Assembly (NCBI GenBank): GCA_963556255.1
Contig: OY744608.1
Span: forward strand, 28,123,028 to 28,187,027
Source of the DNA: Allolobophora icterica
Lineage: Eukaryota; Annelida; Clitellata; Crassiclitellata; Lumbricidae
DNA length: 64,000 bases
Direction of reading: 5' to 3'
The position numbers and the translations under genes were made by a program. The notes under the pieces are model-generated. The model saw only the letters and a program-made list of their open reading frames with translations, had not been told where the DNA came from and searched no databases. The number at the start of each line of letters is the position of its first letter. Position 1 is the first letter of the stretch. Positions 10,804 through 22,702 of this stretch are shown one piece after another.

Positions 10804-12012
10804 TATGTTACAGGCAATTCGTAAAACCAGGGATTTTGTAAAATGCCTGAAATTTTTAGGCAATTTGTAAAATCCCTGATTCACTCAGGCACTTTACAAA
10901 ATCCCTGAAAAAACCAGGGATTTTGTAAAATCCCTGAAATCAGACGATGAAAATTTGACAGATTGCCTGAAAGGAAAATGACGAACATAATCGAAGTTTA
11001 TTATGCAAACAAACCCTATTTTCAAAGGATTAATTTTTTATATGGTATTTTATTTAAAGTTCAGTTTTCAAGTTGTAAAACCAGGGATTTTGTAAAATGC
11101 CTGAAAGTTTATTTTGCAAACAAGCCCTATTTTCATAGGATTAACATTTCTAGATGGTATTTTATTTTAAGTTCAGTTCTCGAAAGCCACAGCAGTTTTT
11201 CTGTTTTCACACGACATAGCCTACTCGAATGACATCGACTGTTGCACTTGACTTATTATTATTAATTGACAGATTAATTTTATAAACTAGCCTAACAAAG
11301 GAAAACCAGAAATGAAATAGTGCTTGCTGGGTTTTGATTTATGTCTGACCACAGTTAATCTCAGCCAATCGGTAGAAATTTCGGTCAACTTCTAATTGCT
11401 GCGACGGCACGTCAAAGAATTATAAGGAACTAGACAATCAAAGTTCACTGGGTGCTGCAAGACAAATAGGTGCACATTTTTCACAGGGAAAGTGAAGTTG
11501 TCGAGCGGTATTGTTAATTAATTTGTGATATATCAACAACTTAAATTATCCTGCAACTTCAAAGTTCGCTGGGCGCTCCAAGACAATAAGGTGCAAAAGG
11601 GAAAGCCGGATTGTTAATCCGGCTCGAAAACTTCATTTTCCCTTTGAAAAATTAATCTGTCAATTAATAATTAATAAGTCAAGTGCAACAGTCGATGTCA
11701 TTCGAATATGTCGTGTGAAAACAGAAAAACTGCTGTAGCTGAGAACTGAACTTAAAATATTTGGTGATACCATGTACAAATGTTAATCCTTTGAAAATAA
11801 GGTTTGTGTGCATAATAAACTTCGATTATGTTCGTCATTTTCATTTCAGGCAATCTGTCAAATTTTCGTCATCAGATTTCAGGGATTTTACAAAATTCCT
11901 GGTTTTTTCAGGGATTTTGTAAAGTGCCTGAGTGAATCAGGGATTTTACAAATTGCCTAAAAATTTCAGGCATTGTACAAAATCCCTGGTTTTACGAATT
12001 GCCTGTAACATA
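10804..12012. mobile_element. 1.2-kb fold-back DNA transposon
   Basis: Two very long inverted arms, about 10807-11284 and 11648-12009, share the outer sequence GTTACAGGCAATTCGTAAA and remain similar for some 360 bp. The arms contain repeated sub-palindromes CAGGGATTTTGTAAAATCCC. The left arm carries an extra internal duplication of about 110 bp. The central 360 bp holds a direct repeat (AAAGTTC(A/G)CTGGG at about 11440 and 11560). No transposase is present, so it is non-autonomous. The borders lie in TATA-rich sequence, so the target duplication (TA or similar) and superfamily are not resolved. Confidence 0.8.
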
Positions 12013-12014
12013 TA

Positions 12015-12812
12015 CGCTGGGGTTCATGACAGTAACAGGTACCGCACAATACCGTAATGTAAGCTTAATTATCAGCTATTATAGTGATGTATACTTTGTA
12101 TGTATAGAACTAAGCTGCCATATAGACCTATAAAATGCAGTTAACAAAACACAGCCCCGCAGCATTTAAATGTAGACATACGTTGGCTGTAACATATTAG
12201 ACCTGCGCCAAACTCCTATTCATATGGTCTCTATACTGAACTGCAAGTTGAAATAGTTTAATATAGCATACCTGATTGTTACGAAACGATTATTGAAATT
12301 ATATATATTGCTCCACTCGATTTTAAAAAAAAACCTAGAAAATGAAAAGTATTCGCTTGAACGAAACCTTTCTACTCATTAACTTTTCTCCGTTCAATAT
12401 CTCTAATGTTTGTATATGATCAGACCAATTAAAATCACTAGCTTCCGCTAATTCTTTAGATAAGTCGGACGATTCCTGTTAGGTCTACCTCTGACTGCTA
12501 ACAGCGTTCTCGGAATATCTCAGAGAGACACTGCAAATATTGAGTGTCAGTTGAAGACTCTCTGAAACCCAGAAACTGAAGCTGCCTGAAGTCTGCGACA
12601 TTAATAGTTTAACATCTGCATAGTCACGACGCGTGAAGAGGCCTTATATAGGCCTAGGCCTACGACCGACAGATGCAGCTCAGATTCAAAGCTAGCCGAC
12701 GACCGCTGCACATGTGGCAAGGCTGTTGAGTGCATTCGCAGTCTGCCTCACTTGCATCATCATCCAAACACGTTTATTAATCCAATCGCATTTGCACACC
12801 GTTCACTCCAAA
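12015..12812. other. Intergenic, no gene seen
   Basis: No convincing frame or repeat was recognised between the fold-back element and the palindrome. Confidence 0.5.
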
Positions 12813-12817
12813 AGCTT

Positions 12818-13045
12818 ACCTTTACATAGAGGCAAAAATCATGCATCATCCACCATCCTTGGGTCTCAGGTAGTTAGTTCACTCTTGCTGTTCACTGAAT
12901 ATGCAAGGCGCCGTATGCATGCACGAGTATTGATCAATGCTCGTACATGCGGCGCCTTGCATATTCACAGAACAGCAAGAGTGAACTAGCTACCTGAGAC
13001 CCGAGGATGGTGGATGATGCATGAATTTTGCCTCTACGTAAAGGT
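12818..13045. repeat. 228-bp near-perfect palindrome
   Basis: Two arms of about 110 bp, starting ACCTTTACATAGAGGC and ending with its near complement, fold around a central ATTGATCAAT. A few mismatches separate the arms. It could be a fold-back MITE or a hairpin-forming element. No flanking duplication was recognised. Confidence 0.85.
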
Positions 13046-13049
13046 GTAG

Positions 13050-13438
13050 AGACAGAAGTAGACCTACATGAATCACAAGTTAAGATTTGGTGTATGCATG
13101 TATTAGATATGGTTGCCCTTACAAGTTAAAGTTGGAAATTTAACTCCTCACCTACCCAATTTGCTCCATTTCAAAATTCCACTTTTCAAAGCAGCTTTCG
13201 TTTGTACAATAGGGTTATATACAGGTGGTTCAATATGGGGTCCAATTCCTTGGTGCTATGTTAAGGGGGTCTGATTATAATGTAAAAGTGGTGTAACTAA
13301 CTTTGGCAAATTTTACTGTATGATTACGGCTATTACCATCAAGCCAGAACATCAAAATCTATAATCTATTCTGTGTTTTGATAAACGTTGGTGATGATTA
13401 TTTAGTGTACGACTAAATTCTGTTAAATGTCAAACTTT
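13050..13438. other. Intergenic, no gene seen
   Basis: Nothing recognisable between the palindrome and the hAT element. Confidence 0.5.
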
Positions 13439-13440
13439 GA

Positions 13441-14361
13441 CAGTCTTGTTGTCCTCGAGACCAAGGTCTTGGTCTTGGTCTTGAGACCAAAAGTCTTGGT
13501 TTTGGTCTTGGTCTTGAGGTTCAAGGTCTTGGTCTTGAGGTTTAAAGTCTTGGTCTTTGTTTTGCAAGACCAAGACCAAGACTTTTGACAATGTGAACAG
13601 TCATCTAACAAAACGCAAGAATTTAAAAAATTTATCCAACAATTACTAATACAATTGCTTTAGCATTTACACGGCGTGAATGACGCTTAACTGTTGTTTT
13701 GAACAATTATCTTGATTTCAGGTTATTTACCATGGAATGATTTCAAAACAGATTCACGATTTGTACATTTGCATCAAGTGCTTGAAAAACTGCTCTGTGT
13801 GCCAGTGATTTCAGCACCTGTAGAACGTATTTTTCACATGGCAGAATTTTTATGAGGCCCCACAGTGATGTCTTGGTCAGAAACTTCTGAGCGAATTTTT
13901 TTATAAAATGCAACAGGCATTTGGAATAACCTTTCGCATGAAGGACTTTTGTAAATACGAATTCGGAATTTTCTGCAGTCTGCATTTTGAGTTTTTTTTT
14001 AAATAAAAGACTCATGTTTTAATTAAAATAGCGAGTAGTCCGACTTGACAATTTTTTTAGTAAGTAATAGAAGTCTGCATATGGTTGTGATTTTTGGGTC
14101 TTGTTCTCGGTGTTGGTCTTAAGTTTCAAAGTCTTGGTCTTGGTCTTGGTCTTGAGGTTCAAGGTCTTGGTCTTCGTCTTGGTCTCGAGGTTCAAAGTTT
14201 TGGTCTTGGTCTTGGTCTTGAGGTTCAAAGTCTTGGTCTTGGTCTTGGTCTTGAGGTTCAAGGGCTTGGTCTTGGTCTTGGTCTCGAGGTTCAAAGTCTT
14301 GGTCTTGAGGTTCAAGGTCTTGGTCTTGGTCTTGGTGTTTATGGTCTTGACAACAAGACTG
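13441..14361 (+). mobile_element. hAT remnant with minisatellite arms, copy 1
   Basis: It starts CAGTCTTGTTGTC and ends GACAACAAGACTG, a 13-bp perfect terminal inverted repeat. Both sub-terminal arms are arrays of TCTTGG/CCAAGA units with a roughly 27-bp higher-order period (GGTCTTGAGGTTCAAAG). Between the arms, about 13650-14090, the plus strand encodes a stop-riddled fragment like the hAT C-terminal dimerisation region (PVISAPVERIFHMAEF). It is a deletion derivative. No matching 8-bp duplication is seen at this copy, while the inverted copy at 19388-20298 has a perfect one. Confidence 0.85.
13770..13950 (+). pseudogene. hAT transposase C-terminal fragment
   Basis: The plus-strand translation VLEKLLCVPVISAPVERIF matches the general hAT dimerisation pattern (S-A-x-V-E-R-x-F followed by a downstream R/P-rich strand). 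In-frame stops follow MAEFL and IFL, so it cannot make protein. The same segment recurs inverted at about 19700-19880. Confidence 0.65.
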
Positions 14362-14364
14362 GCT

Positions 14365-14935
14365 GAAACGCTGCACAAAGATTTTGTAGAGTCATTTTGT
14401 CATTTTGGTGTCACCCCGCCTAAAGGTGTCACCGTGTCACCCTGTGCGGCCCTAAACCAGTCGCTATATCGAATGCTAGCGATTTCGTTCACGTAATATT
14501 TTACTTGTTTAATCGTGGTTTCCGAGTTTCGATTTGACGAAGACATCGAAGACGTCAACTACAGGAACTTTTGTTGAAAACAGTAAAATTTATATATAGT
14601 ATATATAATTTAGGCTTTCATGAACTGTAGGCCTAAGAACTAGAGACATTAGACGCCCGTCTAGATATTGAAGTAACCGATATTGCACTGCAGTGCTGAC
14701 ATTGCAAAAGTTTACCAAATAACTGCGATTTAACTTTTCTCCGAAAACTTGAACAAACACTCGGAACATCGTAAAACATAAATGTTTTGATCATGAGAAA
14801 TGAAATAATTAATGCGCTAATTACTAGTAGTTCAATCTGAAATACAGTTCATCAAGTTTATCATATTGACATGTCGCCATGACTTTTTATACCAACAAAG
14901 TTTACTAAACTGTTCGATGAACTTTGCCCAAGTAG
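14365..14935. other. Intergenic, no gene seen
   Basis: No recognisable features apart from short AT runs. Confidence 0.5.
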
Positions 14936-14944
14936 AATCAAATA

Positions 14945-15706
<762 letters not shown>

Positions 15707-15719
15707 ACACCATCTCGAC

Positions 15720-16036
15720 GACAGAGAGCCCGTAATCTTCATCACGAATCTTCAGTCAGCCACAGGTAGGCTACCTGTAGAAACACGGCACATACAATAC
15801 AATACAATTAAACATTTATAGTGCGCTTTAACAAAACCTCCTTTAAATAAATCCTCCTTAAAATCTCACCTTATACTCTCACAATAACCACAACTGTATA
15901 CCTCCCTATTACAGACACAAGCCATATACTCCCGCGTACTACTTAACCTACTGTAGCCTCTCACTGGGGATATTGAGGTTTTTTATGGCTCCCATGATCT
16001 TATATCTCCGTGTTCACCGACTTAGCGTTACTTGAT
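15720..16036. other. Short LINE-tail fragment and unassigned DNA
   Basis: The phrase ACAATACAATTAAACATTTATAGTGCGCTTTAACAA at about 15795-15830 matches the 3' end of the CR1/L2-like LINE fragment at 44.77 kb. The rest is unassigned. Confidence 0.45.
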
Positions 16037-16240
16037 ACCCAGCTAACACACCCACACGGGACCCAGACGGGTCCCATACGGGTTGCCATACGGGACCCGT
16101 ACGGGATACCCGGCGGGATCCCGCCGGTTTTTGTCCGCGGTTTCCGTACGGGACCCATACGGGATATCCCGCCGGGCATCCCAGTTCATTCCCAGTTCAT
16201 TCCCAGATGACTAAAAAGTGATACCCAGTTTAGCACAGTT

Positions 16241-16611
16241 AATGGGCGGCGATCCCGGGGTCGAGGGGGACAAGACCCCTTTTAACAGTGGGGAGGACAC
16301 ACCATACATCTGCCCCCCTCCCCAATTTTGAAGAAACACCAAAAAAGTCAACCCAGTTTCTTAATCTCTTTTTGAGCAGATCAGTTCAAAACTCTTTTTG
16401 ACCAGATCAGTTCAAAAGGGACAAGACTCCCTTGAACAGTAGGGGCACACACCATACATCTGCCCCCCACCCCCAAATTTTTAGGAAACAGCAAAAAAGT
16501 CACCCCAGTTTTTTTATACCTCTTTTGAGCAGATCAGTTCAAAACTCTTTTTTTGACCTGATCAGTTCAAAAACGTCGCCCCCCACCTGTCAAACAAGAA
16601 CTCTGCCAGTG
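16241..16611. mobile_element. hAT-type MITE, GGCGGCGATC family
   Basis: An exact 8-bp duplication GCACAGTT flanks it (16233-16240 and 16612-16619). It starts AATGGGCGGCGATCCCGGGG and ends CTCTGCCAGTG. The interior is a tandem duplication of about 180 bp (GGGGACAAGACCCC...CAGTTCAAAAC). Relatives lie at 30133, 30694 and 58005. Confidence 0.85.
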
Positions 16612-16765
16612 GCACAGTTTACAGTATAGTATGCAAACTGTACTGTAAACTGTGCTATATTAGTTAAAGCAATAAATAATCAACAAAAGCGTTAAATGAC
16701 ACATCAATTTAATAAAGTCAATTTAATAAAGTAAAGTAATCATGCAGTCGATCTGCTCTGTAATT

Positions 16766-16980
16766 TCATTTAACAATAATGTCATCAGCAGTATTGGTGA
16801 ACTCCTGATCAACACTGATCGACTCTGACTCGGTCTCTTTGAATGGCGCCGATTTCAATAGTTGGCGGCCTCCAGTGCCATGATCCCTAGCATTACCAAA
16901 CCAAATGGCCAACTCGTCTTCAACCATTTTCCTCGTGCTGTCCTTGGTAGCAATATTATATTTTACCGAACCTGAAATTT
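16766..16980 (-). CDS. Possible last exon, unknown protein
   Basis: A minus-strand frame of about 70 residues begins right after a good acceptor (TTGAAATTTCAG) with GSVKYN and ends DDIIVK plus a stop. It includes a Trp/Arg-rich core (LAIWFGNARDHGTGG). It lies inside the 16.0-18.6 kb element, so it may be the tail of a transposon-encoded protein. The family is not recognised. Confidence 0.35.
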
Positions 16981-16989
16981 CAAACATGC

Positions 16990-17990
16990 AACATTTAGAT
17001 TAAAAATAACAAGTTACAAAGAACAAGAATTAAGAATTTGATGTGCTCTGATTTGTATTGTAAAATGGTATTATTCCAATAACTCTTTCTGTTATTAAAT
17101 GACGATATTTAGAGACACTGCCTGCACAATGTTGACTAATGTAACATAATAAAACAAAATGTAATCATTACACCCGTCAATCACACAGGCTGTTACCAAG
17201 CTACTAAGAACTAGTGAATGCAAAGCTTAAGAGTGAATCATTCATATAAAAGTAACTAAGAAACCATTTCATTCTACAGAATCATGGCCTTTTTAATATG
17301 TTTGTTCAACACGTACTCCCGTTTAAAATATTCTAATTGCACCTTGTTTTCGATCAGTTCATTAAGGATTGCAGAGATATTATAACTACATCACAAAGAC
17401 AATTAAATGGTTGTGTACTTTAAAATTTCTCAGACTAGTCTTCAACGTTGTCGACTCTTGTTGCATGAAGCCCTGCAATATCGTCATTCTCATCTTCACA
17501 GAGTGCAGTACTTATTGATCTCGACAACTATCCAGTTTTGATGGTCACGGCAGCTGCAATGTTTAATTCAGCAGCAATTACGCTAGTTTTCAAGTTTATT
17601 GTAAACGTTCAACAATGTATAAGCTAAATTTAAAGGATACTATGTTCAAATGAAACTTTAAGCTAAATTTATAGGAAGTTTAAGCTAAACGTTCAAGTAT
17701 AATCTATGAAACTTTAAGCTACATTTATTGGATAAATGTTCAAAATGTTTAAATGAAACTTTAATGCGACTTAACTGAGAGATGTCAACATCTAACACGG
17801 ATAAACTTGAAAACTAGCGTCATTGCTGCTGAATATTTGTCGATGTGCTTTCATTTAAATAGCCTTATTGGTGTCTGGGCGCTAACTAGTGTTAAGGTGC
17901 GACCTCTTGTCACACAGTAATACATAGCCCCTTGAATTTGGGTCGGACCATAACATTAAGACCCTCATAGCGCAAGTTTACCGTACAGTC
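16990..17990. other. Element interior, no gene seen
   Basis: AT-rich. The phrase TTTAAGCTAAATTTA(T/A)AGGA recurs several times between 17600 and 17770, a small degenerate tandem repeat. No coding sequence is supported. Confidence 0.5.
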
Positions 17991-18003
17991 CATAACCCTA
18001 ACC

Positions 18004-18223
18004 AGGGCTGTAGTCGAGGGTATACGCGGGTATACACTATACAGTGTGTACTCACCTCTAGAGACCGTATAGGCCTACTCACCTCCCAAATAGTTATATT
18101 TATTTATATTAAAATACTGTAGCGTATACTCACAAAATACCGTAGCGTAGACTCACCTCTAATTTGTTTCGGAAAACTAACCCGTAGCGTGTACTCACCT
18201 CTAATTTTACCACTACAGCCCTG
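18004..18223. mobile_element. hAT-type MITE, CAGGGCTGTAGT ends
   Basis: Ends CAGGGCTGTAGTCGAG and CCACTACAGCCCTG are flanked by an exact 8-bp duplication ACCCTAAC (17996-18003 and 18224-18231). The interior repeats a motif like CGTAGCGTATACTCACCTCT about four times. Confidence 0.88.
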
Positions 18224-18583
18224 ACCCTAACCCACTGCAATCTCCGTTTCGTCTATCCCGACCACAATTAAATAGGCCTACAGCATTTACATAAACTGTT
18301 AATATACGCAGATATAGGTTCATTAGTAGGCCTATAATAAATATAACGTAATCTTACTTTTCACAGAAACACATCGCGATCTGTCAAATATGTGTACATT
18401 CGAAACGGCAGGCACACAAAATGGCGGACCGGCGGTAGAAATACGAATACCGGTAGGAGGCGCCACCGACGCGGGCTGGACCGTAAGGGTCCCTTACGCA
18501 AACCGTGGTCAAAAACCGCGAGAATCCCGTACCGTCAAACCGGATGAAACCCACAAGGGACCCGTGCGGGTGTGTTTGCTGGG

Positions 18584-18900
18584 ATATATAATTATAAGCA
18601 TAATTTAGCTGGCACAAATACAACTTGCAGTGACAACCCATATCTACTTTCCTGCTCTTTTAAACTACTCATAACCACTTTCTATTGCGTTACACGTTTT
18701 TTCTGATTCTCTCATTCTGGTATAGTTTTTGAATATTCGTGTTCTTAGTTAAGTCGTAGTATAAGTCCTAACACACTGTGCGATATATAAATGAAACCCG
18801 TTCTGCCTGTGATTCTTGGGGTGCCCCAATTAGCGGGACCCTCCCTTAGGGGCATCCCATTAAAACACTGTATTATATTTCCGTACGTATGTTATTATCT
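18584..18900. other. Intergenic, no gene seen
   Basis: Nothing recognisable. Confidence 0.5.
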
Positions 18901-18904
18901 TATT

Positions 18905-20430
18905 GTGTTGTGTTTTAATAAAAAAAACTTGAACTTGAACTTGAACTTGAACTTGAAAACAAGTCTTGCACGAGAGCGCATTGCGCTACATTCCAAGTCA
19001 TAGAACTTTGTAAATAGACGAGTCCTTAATTTTGATTTAAACCGAGCTTGACGGACTGTAGTTGGAAGACTGTTCCATTCTTTGGGTCCTGATACCGAGA
19101 AGGCACGACTACCAAACTTCCGGTTGGTGCGAACTGCGAAGTATGGTGTAATCGCCTCGTGCAGCCGATCAGAGTCCTCCGGTATTTGTAGCAGAACACG
19201 GTTTGACCATGGATGTCATGTACGTAGGAGAGGTTCCAGAGAGGATATGGTACATGAGGAGGCAGATTTTGAAGGCGATACGGGCACGGATGGGAAGCCA
19301 GTGAAGTTGTTGCAGGGATCGTGTGATGTGATCTCTAGGACCAAGACTTTTTATAAGACGAGCGGCCGTGTGAAGAACAGATGATAGCAGTCTTGTTGTC
19401 AAGACCTTAAACCTCAAGACCAAGACCAAGACCAAGACCTTGAACCTCAAGACCAAGACCAAGACCTTGAACCTCGAGACCAAGACCAAGACCAAGACCT
19501 TGAACCTCGAGACCAAGACCAAGACCTTGAACCTCAAGACCAAGACCGAGACCAAGACCCAAAAAAATCACAGTCATATCCAGACTTCTATTCCTTACTA
19601 AAAATTGTCAAGTCGAAAACTCGCTATTTTAATGAAAACATGAGTTTTTCTTTTATTGAAGCAAAACAACTCTAAATGGAGACTGCAGAGAATTCCGATT
19701 TCGTATTTACAAAAGTCCTTCATGCGAAATGTTATTCCAAATGCCTGTTGAATTTTATAAAAACCAATTTGCTCAGAATTTTCTGACCAAGACGTGACCT
19801 GTGGGGCCTCATAAAAATTCTGCCATATGAAAAAACACGGTCTACAAGTGCTGAAATCGCGAGCACATAAAGCAGCTTTTCAAGAACCGGATGTTAATGT
19901 ACAAATCAATCGTGAGTCTGTTTTGAAATCATTCCATGGTAAATAACCGGAAGTCAAAACAATTGTCCAAAACAACAGTGAAGCCTCATTCACACCGTGT
20001 AAATACTAAAGCAATAACTGTAGGCCCTATGAGTAATTATTGGATAAATTTTTTAAATTCTTGCCGTTTGTTAAAATTAATGACTGTTCATATTGGTCAA
20101 AGTCTTGGTCTTGGTCTTGCTAAACCAAGACCAAGACTTTGAACCTCAAGACCAAGAACAAGACCAAGACCTTGAACCTCAAGACCAAGACCAAGACCAA
20201 GACCTTTGGTCTCAAGACCAAGACCAAGACCAAGACTTTTGAAAACGAACTCGAGTGCACTCGAGACCAAGACCTTGGTCTCGAGGACAACAAGACTGGA
20301 TGATAGAGATTGTAGTGTCGATGAGGAAAGACCGGACAGCAGGGCTTATTGTAACGTGCAGCTGGACACAAAGTGTGTAGTTGGGAAAGAAATGTGTGCA
20401 GTTAAAATTCAGATTTTGTGCAGTTACTTT
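18905..20430 (-). mobile_element. CR1/L2-like LINE fragment split by a hAT
   Basis: Minus-strand 3' fragment of a non-LTR retrotransposon in two pieces, 18905-19387 and about 20299-20430. The C-terminal RT-domain signature HWLPIRARIAFKICLL is readable, preceded by VLHTAARLI. It ends in a CTTGAA-type tail (five TTGAAC units near 18930) and a TTTATAAAGCGC-like 3' region. The hAT element at 19388-20298 is inserted in it with target duplication GATGATAG. Only the 3' end survives. Confidence 0.75.
19388..20298 (-). mobile_element. hAT remnant with minisatellite arms, copy 2
   Basis: Inverted relative of the element at 13441-14361, 911 bp. The terminal repeat CAGTCTTGTTGTC...GACAACAAGACTG is flanked by an exact 8-bp duplication GATGATAG (19380-19387 and 20299-20306), which fixes the borders and the hAT assignment. 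The arms are TCTTGG/CCAAGA arrays (19405-19560 and about 20100-20285). The centre (19570-20090) carries the same decayed transposase tail on the minus strand. It inserted into an existing LINE fragment, so it is younger than that LINE. Confidence 0.93.
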
Positions 20431-20439
20431 TAGTAGACC

Positions 20440-20663
20440 TAATTGTAGGCCTATAAACCAACGAAAGTAGCTATCAATTAAGCTAATGGTAAAAATATGA
20501 GACACGTTTAAGTGGGGTGAATTAACTTTTAAGCTTCTTTTGCATGTTTAGGCTGCTGGCAAAGATACAAAATACAGATAAAGAGTTTAAAGACATAGAA
20601 TATAGAAACCAAGCTGCTGGCTCGCCGAGTCCGAAATAAGCCAAGTAACGATTAGTCAAACGA
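20440..20663. other. Intergenic, no gene seen
   Basis: A short gap between two hAT insertions with no recognisable content. Confidence 0.5.
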
Positions 20664-21525
20664 GATTAAACCAGGGTCCGATTTGCCGGGGGGGTCGGGG
20701 GGGTTGGACCCCCCTGCTTCTTTTTTTGACCCCCCTGCTTCAAGCCTTTGGCCGACCCCCGGGGGGGTCGGCTTGACCCCCTCAAATTCATTACCCTGAG
20801 TCCTACACCAAACGACTCCAGTATGACCTACCGCAAGCAGTGCAGCCTTGTCACCTTTGGGTAATTATTTATTATCCAGTCGGTACCCTGATTTTGAAAT
20901 ATCGCGTTAATATTGTTCACGAGTAGCGCTTGAAGCTTGGCATATTCAGCTGTTGAGGGATTATGTTACTTTTAACTCAAGCTGAGGTCGTCGGCAGAGG
21001 CAGTGTCAGAAATATTTCGCAGGGAATGACCAAACATAGGCTACAGAAGACAACAAACGGACCACAGTCCCTGCACAAGCCAGCGCCCTCAGGCGCCTTC
21101 ATGCCCGGAGTCCTCGCCTTGAGCACATCGGCTCCAACGCCACGAGCATCCAGTTGCGGGGTAAAGGTCAAGTAGACAGTGGTATTCTGTCCAGCGTTCG
21201 CTGCGCTTTTGACCTCGATTGACCTAGACTAGAGTGCACATCTGTATCAGTGCACAGCTATGCTGTCATTTTTGTGACATGAACCGAATTGGAGATCGGC
21301 ATTCGGCATAAGGTGGTCAAAATGCAGGCTCATCTGTGCCTATATAAAGTGCATATATAAAGTCACTGGTGATGCTGCAGTTGTTGTCATACAACCGCCA
21401 GTCCAACAACGTTCCCGCTCTGCCGAGTCTGACTCTGTTGTGGAACGGCAGAATATGTTCAAACAAGAACACGTCATCAAAACGTACGTCTCCTACCACT
21501 GGATTATGGTGGAACCCCAGAAGCT

Positions 21526-21822
21526 GTGCACTCTGCTTCAGAGAAGTTTCGGATTGACAATTTTCTGCCCATCGTTGATCAATTCACAACCGAGTTGACA
21601 AGAAGGCTTGCATCATACGAACTACTCTGCTCAAGGTTTGGTTTTCTATCGAGGCTTGAATCTTGTAGTGATGAAGAAATACACAACTCAGAGAAAAACC
21701 TTGTAGCAATATACGGCGATGACCTCGATGCAAGCATTGGCAATGAGCTGATAATTTTATGCAGTGTTCTTATTTTGTCAAAATGTTTAAACACGAGACA
21801 GGTAGGGCAGGCCTCAACATAA
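21526..21822 (+). pseudogene. hAT transposase, central fragment
   Basis: Encodes a hydrophobic helix-rich segment (FLPIVDQFTTELTRRLASYE) typical of the ZMYM1/KIAA1586-like hAT transposase group. No zinc finger or complete catalytic core can be assembled in frame. It lies within the 20672-23049 element. Confidence 0.6.
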
Positions 21823-22363
21823 GTCATGAGTAGTTCATGTACCAATACATGGCAAAGGTGTTGAAAGTTCATTTCAAGTATGACACATGAGAGACCTAGC
21901 CACCCTGCAGCGTTGAGCATAGAGAGTGATATTCTACGTCAACTGAATTTTAATCAGTTTATTGATGACTTTGCCAATGGAAAAGTGCGCAAAGTCCTAA
22001 TGGGCCTATTCAAATTTACACTCAACTGTAGGCTTAACTGAGCTAATTAACTGACTCGATCTATCTGTTTTTAGTTTGGAGGTCCCGCCTATCACCCTTT
22101 TTAATTTCTTCTTTGTCTGCATCAACAATTTCTATTAAAAACTGGATAAGAATCTTAAAGCTTATCCTTTTGTGTTGTACTTGAACCTCTTAATATAATA
22201 GAAGACACTTTATTTATAAGTAAAATGATCTTCCCAATTTATTTTCATATTTAAAAAAATTAATTAACAATAAGTCACAATTCCCAGATTGTGATCGAGT
22301 ACTCTATACATACAAACAAGGCCAACATGGGGGGGGTCTGATCTCGCAACACTTGAGCACACT

Positions 22364-22702
22364 TTGAAGATTCTGCTCATTTCGTCTGCAGCGTGCGAGC
22401 GTGGCTTTAGCCAGATGAACTTGCAACATAGGCCTACAGTGCGCAACCTGCTGGGTGTTGGCCCCATCAGCTACCTGCTGATGATCAGCTTTAACGGGCC
22501 ATCTCTAACATCTTGGAATGCCAGGATATACGTTATTTCCTGGCTGAAATCTGGGTGCCATGATGCCTTAGATAAGCCAATTGGCAAGGCGACTATTGTG
22601 CACAAACAAAAGAAATATGCACAGCTTTTTATAGTGGGTATACTAGTGTACTTGGCGCACTGGTTCATTGGGTTTGCTAGTATTTCCAATGACAGTACTT
22701 GA
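22364..22702 (+). pseudogene. hAT transposase, C-terminal fragment
   Basis: ILLISSAACERGFSQMNL then LLMISFNGPSL and YVISWLKSGCHDALD match the conserved end of the hAT dimerisation domain, where C-E-R-x-F-S is diagnostic. It is in a different frame from the central fragment, so the gene is broken. Confidence 0.75.

Larger units (their letters stand above)
16037..18583. mobile_element. 2.5-kb element with CGGGACCC-rich ends
   Basis: The left border (TACCCAGCTAACACACCCACACGGG at 16037) and the right border, read in reverse, (TATCCCAGCAAACACACCCGCACGGG ending near 18583) are inverted repeats of about 25 bp. Both ends continue into arrays of CGGGACCC/GTACGGG motifs (16055-16175 and 18420-18575). 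The interior contains two hAT MITEs (16241-16611 and 18004-18223) and a possible minus-strand terminal exon at 16766-16980. The superfamily and target duplication are unresolved. The two ends could instead be separate short elements. Confidence 0.5.

Noticed and set aside
10830..10950. CRISPR-like array of repeated palindromes
   Set aside because: Repeats are irregularly spaced, lie in both arms of a fold-back transposon, and the DNA is animal nuclear.
13441..13448. 8-bp target duplication for the first minisatellite-armed hAT
   Set aside because: AACTTTGA on the left and GCTGAAAC on the right do not match. Only the inverted copy at 19388 has a real duplication.
14019..14496. Open frames of Lys-Thr, Leu-Gly-Leu and Asp-Gln repeats
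   Set aside because: Artefacts of the TCTTGG minisatellite arm of the hAT element; open in several frames and both strands.
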